Notes under the pieces: model-generated | What the model was told of the DNA's origin: nothing | Databases searched by the model: none | Seen by the model: only the letters and a program-made list of their open reading frames with translations | Shown: piece after piece, positions 1 through 4,939 of the stretch | Layout: every line of letters starts with the position of its first letter | Numbering within the stretch: the stretch's first letter is position 1 | Program-made: the position numbers and the translations under genes | From: Bryobacterales bacterium | GTDB lineage: Bacteria > Acidobacteriota > Terriglobia > Bryobacterales > Bryobacteraceae | Length of the DNA: 7,547 bases | Direction of reading: 5' to 3' | NCBI GenBank assembly: GCA_003139735.1 | Contig: PLGA01000277.1 | Location: forward strand, 1-7,547

Positions 1-908
1 CGGCAGTCGGGCTTGTCGCTGCCGTAGCCGCGCATGGCCTCGGCGTAAGTCAGGCGTGGGAACGGCGCCTCGACGCGATAGCCGGCCACTTCGCACAGGC
101 GAACGATTAGCGGCTCGACCACTTCGAAAATCCGCTCCTGCTGGGGGAAGGACATTTCCAGGTCGATCTGTGTGAACTCGGGCTGGCGGTCGGCCCGCAG
201 GTCCTCGTCGCGGAAGCAGCGCACAATCTGGAAGTACTTCTCGTAACCGGCGATCATCAGAAGCTGCTTGAAGATCTGCGGGGATTGCGGCAGCGCGTAG
301 AAGCTGCCGGGCTGCACGCGGCTGGGCACCAGGTAGTCGCGCGCGCCTTCCGGCGTGGAGCGGGTCATGAAGGGCGTTTCGATTTCGAGAAACCCCAAGT
401 CATGCAGGAACTGGCGCGTGGCGAAGGCAATCTGCGAACGCAGAACGATGTTGCGCTGCATGCGCGGGCGGCGCAGATCCACGTAACGGTATTTCAGGCG
501 CGCGTCTTCGGCCACCTCCGCGTCGTCCTCCATGGGGAAAGGCGGCGTGCGCGATTCGTTCAGAATCCAGATCTTGGAAGCCACCACTTCGACCTCGCCG
601 GTGGCCAGGTTCGGATTGACGGCGCCCTCTCCGCGGAGTGCGACCAGGCCTTCTACCGCGATGACATACTCCGGGCGGACCTCCTCGGCCCGCTGGTGCA
701 CGGCGGGATCCACGTCGGCGTGGAAGACCGCCTGCGTCATGCCGAAGCGGTCGCGCAGGTCGACGAAAATGACGCCTCCGTGGTCGCGGCGGCGGTGGAC
801 CCAACCCATCAGCACGACAGTCTTGCCGGCGTCCGCCGCCCGCAATTCCCCGCAGTGATGCGTTCGTCTGAGTTCACCGAGAAAATCCAATGCAACGGAG
901 GTTTCCAT
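1..908 (-). other. aspS: AspRS module of the fused synthetase (residues 427-728, C-terminal half outside window)
   Basis: The AspRS part begins at Met427 (ATG 908-906), where a stand-alone AspRS would start. Residues 438-536 are the N-terminal OB-fold anticodon domain ([14 protein letters not shown] at 461-474). The catalytic core follows: YVDLRRPRM at 568-576, motif 1 around [20 protein letters not shown] at 603-622, QSPQ at 634-637, and motif 2 [14 protein letters not shown] at 658-671. The bacterial insertion (GAD) domain and motif 3 lie beyond the edge. His469 and Gly521 occupy the positions known in Pseudomonas as His31 and Gly83, typical of non-discriminating AspRS that also aspartylates tRNA-Asn; E. 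coli's discriminating enzyme has Leu and Lys there. This predicts a GatCAB amidotransferase elsewhere in the genome. A purine-rich GAAGAAGAG six bases before Met427 could permit internal initiation. Confidence 0.92.
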
Positions 909-2186
909 ATCGATCTCTTCTTCGTTCCGGGCGGCGGCAGTCAGCCTGGCGGCGATCTCATGGTCCGCGAGACTTTCCTGTTCGCCGGTGGACATATTCT
1001 TGAGAGCGTAGCGGCCGGCGGCAATTTCGTCCTCGCCCACAATCAGGACGAAGCGGGCCCCCAGCTTATTGGCCAGTTCCATAAGGCGCTTCAGCTTGCC
1101 CTCGGCGAGCTCCACGGAAAGGCCCAGGCGGCGGTACTCGCGCGCCATCAGGGCGGCCTGCCGCAGGGCGGGCTCCCCCAAGGGCGCGATCAGCAGCTCC
1201 AGCGGCGCGGCGGCCTGCGCGGATTCCACGCTCATTACCAGACGGTCTTCGCCGATGGAGAAACCGATGCCCGGCGCAGCCATCTTCGAGCCGAGCGATT
1301 CGGCGAGGCCGTCGTACCGGCCGCCGCCCAGCACCGAATTCTGCGCGCCCAGCCCGCCATGCACCACTTCGAACGTGGTGCGCATATAGTAATCCAAGCC
1401 CCGCACCAGGCGCGGGCGCACCTGGTAGGCAATGCCGCGGCTGTCCAGAGACTGCTTCACGGCGTCGAAGTGCGCGCGGCACTCGGCGCAGAGATGGTCG
1501 ACCAGGGCCGGCAGCCTCTCGATGATGGGCTGGTCGGCTTCCACTTTGCAATCGAGCACCCGCAGAGGGTTGGTCTCCGCGCGGCGCTGGCAATCGCCGC
1601 ACATCGAGCCGGCGACGCCTTTCAGCTCCCGGCGGAGCAGTTCGACGTATGGCGGGCGGCAGTTGTGGTCGCCCACGGAGTTAATCAGAAGCTCGAATCC
1701 CGCCAGCCCGGCGCGGCCGAGGAGTTCGACCACCATCTCAATCACCTCGGCGTCCACCACGGGCGATACCGAGCCGATGGCCTCCGCGCCGATCTGATAG
1801 AACTGCCGGTAGCGCCCTTTCTGCGGGCGCTCGCGGCGGAACATGGGGCCGATGTAGTATAGCTTCTGGACGCCCGGACGCTGGTCCAGACGGTGCTCGA
1901 TGTAGGCGCGTATGACCGAAGCGGTGTTTTCGGGCCGCAGCGTGAGGGAGCTGCCGTCGCGGTCCTCGAAGGTGTACATTTCCTTGGTGACGATGTCGGT
2001 CTCGGCGCCTACTCCGCGCGCGAACAACTGCGTCTCTTCGAGAATCGGCGTGCGGATTTCGTGGTAATTATAGGCGTGGAAAACCGCCCGGGCCGCGGCC
2101 TCCACGCGGTTCCACACCTCGGTCGATGGAGGTAGTAAGTCCCTGGTTCCTTTGACGGCTTTAATCAAGGTGGTTGGAAATTCCAT
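1..2186 (-). CDS. hisS-aspS: Fused histidyl-tRNA synthetase / aspartyl-tRNA synthetase (5' part, runs off left edge)
   Basis: Reading leftward from the ATG at 2186-2184 there is no stop codon before the window edge: 728 complete codons are open. Residues 1-426 are a full-length HisRS and residues 427-728 are the first half of a bacterial AspRS in the same frame. Both are cytosolic class II synthetases that attach His or Asp to cognate tRNA. The start is chosen because the HisRS N-terminus (KGTRDLLP at 12-19) follows it at the usual distance; no strong Shine-Dalgarno is visible, and an ATG 8 bases upstream is out of frame. The two enzymes are normally separate polypeptides, although hisS and aspS are often adjacent, so loss of the hisS stop in an overlapping operon is an easy route to this state. 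The alternative is a sequencing indel or substitution at the junction; however, both halves read cleanly with no other defect. Confidence is high for both enzyme identities, moderate for a true fusion. Confidence 0.88.
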   Translation of the reverse strand, partial: MEFPTTLIKAVKGTRDLLPPSTEVWNRVEAAARAVFHAYNYHEIRTPILEETQLFARGVGAETDIVTKEMYTFEDRDGSSLTLRPENTASVIRAYIEHRLDQRPGVQKLYYIGPMFRRERPQKGRYRQFYQIGAEAIGSVSPVVDAEVIEMVVELLGRAGLAGFELLINSVGDHNCRPPYVELLRRELKGVAGSMCGDCQRRAETNPLRVLDCKVEADQPIIERLPALVDHLCAECRAHFDAVKQSLDSRGIAYQVRPRLVRGLDYYMRTTFEVVHGGLGAQNSVLGGGRYDGLAESLGSKMAAPGIGFSIGEDRLVMSVESAQAAAPLELLIAPLGEPALRQAALMAREYRRLGLSVELAEGKLKRLMELANKLGARFVLIVGEDEIAAGRYALKNMSTGEQESLADHEIAARLTAAARNEEEIDMETSVALDFLGELRRTHHCGELRAADAGKTVVLMGWVHRRRDHGGVIFVDLRDRFGMTQAVFHADVDPAVHQRAEEVRPEYVIAVEGLVALRGEGAVNPNLATGEVEVVASKIWILNESRTPPFPMEDDAEVAEDARLKYRYVDLRRPRMQRNIVLRSQIAFATRQFLHDLGFLEIETPFMTRSTPEGARDYLVPSRVQPGSFYALPQSPQIFKQLLMIAGYEKYFQIVRCFRDEDLRADRQPEFTQIDLEMSFPQQERIFEVVEPLIVRLCEVAGYRVEAPFPRLTYAEAMRGYGSDKPDC
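909..2186 (-). other. hisS: HisRS module of the fused synthetase (residues 1-426)
   Basis: Complete HisRS by length (family usually about 420-430 residues). Visible signatures: KGTRDLLP at 12-19; a motif 1 region around residues 44-50; TLRPENT at 82-88; class II motif 2 from [16 protein letters not shown] at 116-131; the HisRS-specific RGLDYY at 262-267, which contacts the histidine substrate; GGGRYDGL at 287-294; and motif 3 at 305-316 ([12 protein letters not shown]). Residues from about 325 to 420 look like the alpha/beta anticodon-binding domain, ending in VGEDE...STGEQ. The final stretch [15 protein letters not shown] is a charged, Ala-rich linker into the AspRS module. It should be fully able to charge tRNA-His on its own. 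Confidence 0.93.
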
Positions 2187-2227
2187 GCTAGCATGGCGCG
2201 CCGGCGGTCCCCATTCCGCTAAAGTCG

Positions 2228-2243
2228 CGGCGGCATTCCGCCG
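2228..2243. repeat. Perfect 6-bp inverted repeat in the hisS-aspS leader region
   Basis: CGGCGG and CCGCCG arms flank a 4-base loop. It lies about 42 bases upstream of the hisS ATG and, if the promoter is further upstream, would form a stem in the hisS-aspS mRNA leader. It has no T-tract, so it is not a standard terminator. Function unknown. Confidence 0.4.
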
Positions 2244-2272
2244 ATACAGAAGGTAATCATCCTGCTCCCTCA

Positions 2273-2294
2273 GGGGCCGGTCCTGTCCGGCCCC
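2273..2294. repeat. Perfect 8-bp inverted repeat in the gap upstream of hisS-aspS
   Basis: GGGGCCGG and CCGGCCCC arms are separated by 6 bases (2281-2286). This is a very stable G/C stem with no following T-run on either strand. It could be part of a structured leader of the synthetase transcript, a protein-binding dyad, or chance in GC-rich DNA. Confidence 0.45.
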
Positions 2295-2548
2295 CACAAT
2301 TCGCGCCGCCGGGTTGGCGCTGGCTTGGGTCCTGATGGTGGGCGCGGGCATGGCGCAAGACTCGGCGATTGCGCCGGTCCAGGCTGCGCCGGGCGCGGCG
2401 CCTGCGAAAGCCCCACCCGTCGCCCCCCGGCCATGCGCGTCCTCATGAAGGCGGCGGCCGACAAACAGCGGGCGGCCATCGCCGCAGCGCGAGGCGGTTC
2501 AAAAACAAACGTCGGCGGCGGGCGTCCCCCCCACTCCCTTGACAGCAC

Positions 2549-2557
2549 TGCTATGCT
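2549..2557 (+). promoter_or_regulatory. Candidate extended -10 promoter for the DJ-1/PfpI-like gene
   Basis: TGCTATGCT matches the extended -10 pattern TGn-TAtgcT (4 of 6 in the hexamer). Transcription would start near 2564, leaving a leader of about 16 bases that includes GCGAGG at 2568-2573, six bases before the ATG at 2580. A perfect TTGACA at 2539-2544 lies too close to act as the -35 of this box. Confidence 0.35.
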
Positions 2558-2579
2558 GGCGATGGAAGCGAGGCTCGCG

Positions 2580-3131
2580 ATGAGCAGGAAGATCCTTCTT
2601 GTGACGGGCGATGGCGGCGATAGCTACGAAACGCTGTACGCGTACCATCGGTTTCTGGAGGCCGGTTGGGAGCCGATCATTGCGGCGCCGGCGCGCCGGC
2701 GGCTGCACATGCTGATCCAGGATGTCGAGCCCGGCTGGGACACCTATACCGAACGCGCCGGCCATTCGGTGGACGCGCAAGTCGCCATCACGGCGGTGGC
2801 AGCCAAGGAGTTTGCGGCGGTCGTCATTCTGGGCGGCCGGGCGCCGGAGTACCTGCGCAACGATGCCAGCCTGCTATCGCTGGCGCGGGAGTTCGCGGCC
2901 CAGGACAAATGCATCTGCGCCATTGGCCACGGCATCCAGGTGCTGACGGCCGCGGGCCTCACCAAGGGGCGCACCGTCACCTGCCACGAACACGTGCAGG
3001 TCGATGTGGAAAGGGATGGCGGGCATTACGTTTCGAAGCCCGCCGTGCGCGACGGCAAATTGATCACGGCGGAGAGCTGGACGGCGCACCCCGAGTTCTA
3101 TCGGGAGATTTTTAGGTGTCTGGAGGATTAG
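2580..3131 (+). CDS. DJ-1/PfpI-family protein lacking the usual nucleophile cysteine
   Basis: 183 residues, the usual size for a single-domain DJ-1/PfpI/ThiJ protein (class I glutamine amidotransferase-like flavodoxin-type fold); members act as chaperones, glyoxalases or proteases, and many are uncharacterised. Visible features: strand KILLVTGDGGDSYET at 4-18 with the conserved Glu probably Glu17; AAP at 35-37; VVILGGRAPEYLRND at 81-95; the nucleophile-elbow region CAIGHGIQVL at 113-122; the late strand LITAESWTAHPEF at 161-173. The elbow normally reads A-[IV]-C-H-G, but here codon 116 (2925-2927) is GGC, Gly. His117 and Gly118 remain, and Cys113 lies three residues upstream. The canonical catalytic activity is therefore doubtful. 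Start: ATGs at 2553 and 2562 are in frame, but only 2580 has a well-spaced ribosome site (GCGAGG) and begins directly at the first strand. It stands alone and converges on the acyltransferase gene. Confidence 0.88.
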   Translation: MSRKILLVTGDGGDSYETLYAYHRFLEAGWEPIIAAPARRRLHMLIQDVEPGWDTYTERAGHSVDAQVAITAVAAKEFAAVVILGGRAPEYLRNDASLLSLAREFAAQDKCICAIGHGIQVLTAAGLTKGRTVTCHEHVQVDVERDGGHYVSKPAVRDGKLITAESWTAHPEFYREIFRCLED

Positions 3132-3132
3132 C

Positions 3133-3170
3133 AGCGGCGCGTTCCGGATACTTCCGGCCATCGCGCCGCT
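3133..3170. terminator. Hairpin between convergent genes, possible bidirectional terminator
   Basis: Perfect 9-bp arms AGCGGCGCG (3133-3141) and CGCGCCGCT (3162-3170) enclose a 20-base loop. The stem starts two bases after the DJ-1-like stop and ends 12 bases before the stop of the oppositely oriented acyltransferase gene. No T-tract follows on either strand, so this is a structural guess rather than a classical intrinsic terminator. Confidence 0.45.
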
Positions 3171-3182
3171 TGAGCGCGCGCC

Positions 3183-4085
3183 TCAGCCATAGAGCGGCGG
3201 CTCACCGGGTGGGCGGGTTTTCCAGCGGCGATGATGCCAGAGCCACTGGCCAGGATCGGCGCGAATGACCTCCTCCAGGCGGGTCTGCAGCGTTTGCGTA
3301 TCGCGCGCCGCGTCGCCCGAAATCGCCACCGGCGGGTAGAATCGGAGCACGTAACGTTGCTCGTCTTCGCGCCACAAAGCGAAGCCCGGAATCACGGCCG
3401 CGCCGCTGTGCGCGGCAATCTTTGCCAGCCCCGTACTGGCGCAGGCCGGGAAGCCGAAAAAATCGACGAAAACGCCGGAATCGGCGGACGCGTTCTGGTC
3501 GATGAGAATGCCCCCCGCCTCATTCGCCGCCAGGGCCTTAAGAATCGCGCGCGCGAAGTCCTTTTTGAAGATGGGGCGATTGCCGGAGAGTGCGCGGCGG
3601 CGTTCCACCAGCCGGTCGATTAGCGGGTTGTCGAGCGGCCGGACAACCACGCTCATGGGGGCGCGGAACAGCGCATGGGCGAAGGCGCTCAGCTCCCAGT
3701 TGCCCAGATGGGCGGTGGCGAATAGCACGCCGCGGCCGCTCCGAAAGGCCTCTTCGACGTACTCGGAACCCTCGCAGCGAATGGTGCGCGCCAGGTTGTT
3801 GCGACGGAGGGAGGGAAAGCGGGCGAAGGCGACCATCACGCGTGCGATGGAGCGGAAAACGCCGTCGGCGATTTCGCGGCGCCCGGCCGCGCCCAGTTGC
3901 GGCATGGCCAGCGAGAGATTGCGATCCGCCACGGCGCGCAAGCGGGGCAGGGCAAGATCGAGCAAGCGGACGTAACCGCGAGCCAACCGGTTGGCCACCG
4001 GCAGCGGCGTCCATTCGAGCGACTTCACCACGCACAGCGCAGCCGCGTACTCAACCACGTTGCGGACCGCGGAGCGCTGGCGCAT
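3183..4085 (-). CDS. LpxL/HtrB-type lysophospholipid (lipid A) acyltransferase
   Basis: 300 residues, normal for the family that transfers acyl chains from acyl-ACP to lipid A or related lipid precursors at the inner membrane. The catalytic HX4E motif is His126-Leu-Gly-Asn-Trp-Glu131 within ATAHLGNWEL; other family marks are VVVRPLDNP (147-154), FKKDFARAILKAL (173-185), ILIDQNA (193-199), FVDFFG (206-211) and the C-terminal QWLWHHRRWKTRP (280-292). The N-terminal residues 9-32 are hydrophobic enough for a membrane anchor. The ATG at 4085 is preferred: the open frame extends upstream to 4313, but that stretch is antisense-like to the neighbouring small gene and lacks family similarity. No Shine-Dalgarno is visible; a TACAAT box ends 8 bases before the ATG, suggesting a nearly leaderless mRNA. 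It lies 44 bases after the small membrane gene on the same strand. The substrate (lipid A or another lipid) cannot be told from sequence. Confidence 0.88.
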   Translation of the reverse strand: MRQRSAVRNVVEYAAALCVVKSLEWTPLPVANRLARGYVRLLDLALPRLRAVADRNLSLAMPQLGAAGRREIADGVFRSIARVMVAFARFPSLRRNNLARTIRCEGSEYVEEAFRSGRGVLFATAHLGNWELSAFAHALFRAPMSVVVRPLDNPLIDRLVERRRALSGNRPIFKKDFARAILKALAANEAGGILIDQNASADSGVFVDFFGFPACASTGLAKIAAHSGAAVIPGFALWREDEQRYVLRFYPPVAISGDAARDTQTLQTRLEEVIRADPGQWLWHHRRWKTRPPGEPPLYG

Positions 4086-4093
4086 GCAACCGC

Positions 4094-4099
4094 ATTGTA
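4094..4099 (-). promoter_or_regulatory. Candidate -10 box (TACAAT) for the acyltransferase gene
   Basis: On the minus strand GCTACAATG carries TACAAT, 5 of 6 to the sigma-70 -10 consensus, in otherwise very GC-rich DNA. The predicted start of transcription falls 0-3 bases before the ATG at 4085, which fits the absence of a ribosome-binding site. No good -35 element is seen 16-18 bases upstream. Confidence 0.4.
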
Positions 4100-4129
4100 G
4101 CGTGGGGCCGACGCCGGCCGCCCGCCCCG

Positions 4130-4399
4130 CTAACCGGCTTTGTTCGTCACGGACTTGCGGCGGAAGCCCAGCAGCCCGCCGAGGCCCCAAATCCCCAGGA
4201 AGCCAATCGCAAAACCGAACAGGAATGTGCCCGGAACGGTGTTCAGCAGGGCCGTTCCAGGCGCAAACCCTATGGCCAGGGCTGCGATCACCGCCAGAAC
4301 GTGCCAGGGCCACGCCAGCGGACGAAAATGGTAGAGGAGATAAATCGGAAGCGAAACCCCTAACACAAAAACCAGGGCGGCCAGGAGCGTATCGAGCAT
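4130..4399 (-). CDS. Small hydrophobic membrane protein of unknown function
   Basis: 89 residues, almost entirely hydrophobic, with about three predicted membrane helices: residues 3-22 (LLAALVFVLGVSLPIYLL), about 29-46 (WHVLAVIAALAIGFAPG) and about 54-78 (FLFGFAIGFLGIWGLGGLLG), followed by a basic tail FRRKSVTNKAG that should face the cytoplasm. I do not recognise the family. The start at ATG 4399 is well supported: GGAGG at 4408-4412 lies 8 bases upstream, and a promoter-like TACAAT/TTCCCA pair precedes that. A TTG 30 bases further upstream is in frame but lies across the -10 box. It is the gene before the acyltransferase on the same strand, 44 bases apart, so co-transcription and a role near the envelope are possible, though the acyltransferase has its own -10-like box. 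Confidence 0.75.
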   Translation of the reverse strand: MLDTLLAALVFVLGVSLPIYLLYHFRPLAWPWHVLAVIAALAIGFAPGTALLNTVPGTFLFGFAIGFLGIWGLGGLLGFRRKSVTNKAG

Positions 4400-4407
4400 A
4401 GGCAATG

Positions 4408-4412
4408 CCTCC
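4408..4412 (-). promoter_or_regulatory. Shine-Dalgarno site (GGAGG) deciding the start of the small membrane gene
   Basis: On the minus strand, GGAGG is followed by 8 bases and then ATG (4399-4397). It is one of the two strongest ribosome sites in the window and rules against the longer TTG-initiated reading. Confidence 0.75.
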
Positions 4413-4418
4413 GAGAGT

Positions 4419-4446
4419 ATTGTAGCCAAATTCAGAGAGTTGGGAA
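4419..4446 (-). promoter_or_regulatory. Candidate sigma-70 promoter for the small membrane gene
   Basis: Minus-strand -35 TTCCCA (4446-4441, 4 of 6) and -10 TACAAT (4424-4419, 5 of 6) with a 16-base spacer. Transcription would begin near 4412, at the Shine-Dalgarno. It faces away from the hicB gene, whose control region it shares. Confidence 0.5.
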
Positions 4447-4458
4447 CCCGAATATCCT

Positions 4459-4494
4459 GCCGTGTGGAGAGACGCTACATTGGTATCACACGGC
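4459..4494. promoter_or_regulatory. Inverted repeat between divergent genes, candidate operator
   Basis: Perfect 8-bp arms GCCGTGTG (4459-4466) and CACACGGC (4487-4494) with a 20-base spacer, giving half-sites about 28 bases apart. It lies between the divergent membrane-protein gene and hicB. HicB proteins with a DNA-binding C-terminal domain commonly repress their own promoter through such dyads, so this is a reasonable autoregulatory site; an mRNA hairpin or chance are alternatives. Confidence 0.35.
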
Positions 4495-4560
4495 GGTCGC
4501 CGCGATGCGCGCTTCCTGGTGGAAGCGGGCCTCGCGAAAGGAGAGAAACGTGACGTATAA
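4492..4560 (+). pseudogene. Possible C-terminal remnant of a hicA toxin gene
   Basis: In the frame ending at TAA 4558-4560 the residues RRDARFLVEAGLAKGEKRDV resemble the end of HicA toxins of the type that pair with this HicB subtype, where a V-R-x-x-R-x-F-L-x-x-A-G-hydrophobic helix closes the protein. It sits exactly where hicA would be, overlapping the hicB start by 11 bases. No dsRBD-like core or catalytic His can be found upstream in any frame; that space is occupied by the divergent promoter. The match is only about 12 residues, so this could be chance. Confidence 0.25.
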
Positions 4561-4900
4561 GGGATATGAGGGGATCGTGCGATTCGATGAAGACGCTGGA
4601 ATATTCTCCGGCGAAGTGATGAACACTCGTGACGTGATCACTTTCCAAGGGCTTTCGGTCAGGGAATTGAAGCGCGCATTTCAAGAATCCGTGGACGATT
4701 ATCTGGAGTTCTGCGCCTCGCGCGGCGAGAAGCCTGAAAAGCCGTTTTCGGGATCCTTTACGGTACGCCTGCCGTCCCAATTGCATCGCCGCGTCGCCCT
4801 CGAAGCGCGGCGGCGTGGCAAGAGCCTGAACTCGTACGTCATCGCTAGGCTGAACAATGAGGCTGGTGACGATTTCGGCGCTGGGGACTCGTCATCGTGA
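4550..4900 (+). CDS. hicB: HicB-family antitoxin, apparently without its HicA toxin
   Basis: 116 residues. The N-terminal part (YKGYEGIVRFDEDAGIFSGE at 3-22, DVITFQG at 28-34, SVRELKRAFQESVDDYLEFC at 36-55) is the partially degraded RNase H-like HicB fold that normally covers the HicA mRNase. EKPEKPFSGSFTVRLPSQLH (60-79) leads into a ribbon-helix-helix DNA-binding domain with RRGKSLNSYVIARL at 88-101. The start is GTG 4550 because AGGAG (4539-4543) lies 6 bases upstream and HicB proteins begin right before YKGY; an ATG at 4505 in the same frame has no ribosome site and adds non-family residues. No intact hicA is adjacent on either side. Its leader and 5' end are less GC-rich than the neighbouring genes, consistent with horizontal arrival. 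It probably now acts as a stand-alone repressor or as an antitoxin for a toxin located elsewhere. Confidence 0.88.
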   Translation: MTYKGYEGIVRFDEDAGIFSGEVMNTRDVITFQGLSVRELKRAFQESVDDYLEFCASRGEKPEKPFSGSFTVRLPSQLHRRVALEARRRGKSLNSYVIARLNNEAGDDFGAGDSSS

Positions 4901-4939
4901 ACTGACGCCCCCATTTCGCGCGCGCTCAGGCCGCCGTGC

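Larger units (their letters stand above)
2187..2579. other. Non-coding gap with hairpins and a relic-like secreted-protein reading frame
   Basis: No intact gene is supported in this 393-base gap between divergent genes. On the plus strand the frame running from 2257 to a TGA at 2446-2448 contains, from about 2299, [18 protein letters not shown] followed by QD and an Ala/Pro-rich stretch, which looks like a signal peptide with an A-x-A cleavage site. It has no convincing start codon (only ATT 2299, TTG 2314 or an internal ATG 2335). Just before the stop lies a C6 run (2423-2428), and the neighbouring frame after it continues with [18 protein letters not shown], resembling the basic/Ala-rich N-terminus of a secreted protein. 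A decayed gene with a frameshift is possible, but chance coding in GC-rich DNA cannot be excluded. The hisS-aspS promoter must also lie here; I could not identify a convincing one. Confidence 0.35.

Noticed and set aside
285..1862. 525-codon open frame on the plus strand opposite hisS-aspS
   Set aside because: It lies fully antisense to the synthetase frame, has no family motifs and a composition typical of a GC-rich shadow frame.
2539..2557. TTGACA plus TATGCT as a -35/-10 promoter pair
   Set aside because: Only 7 bases separate the hexamers; 16-18 are needed. The second box is kept only as an extended -10 candidate.
2325..2579. 85-residue N-terminal extension of the DJ-1-like protein, from a TTG start
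   Set aside because: Low-complexity Gly/Ala/Arg content without family similarity; a promoter-like box and ribosome site point to 2580.
4086..4313. 76-residue N-terminal extension of the acyltransferase
   Set aside because: It overlaps the small membrane gene in another frame, is Arg/Gly/Pro-rich and not family-like; the ATG at 4085 gives the normal 300-residue length.
4505..4549. ATG-initiated longer HicB
   Set aside because: No ribosome site before 4505, whereas AGGAG lies 6 bases before GTG 4550, and the family begins immediately before YKGY.
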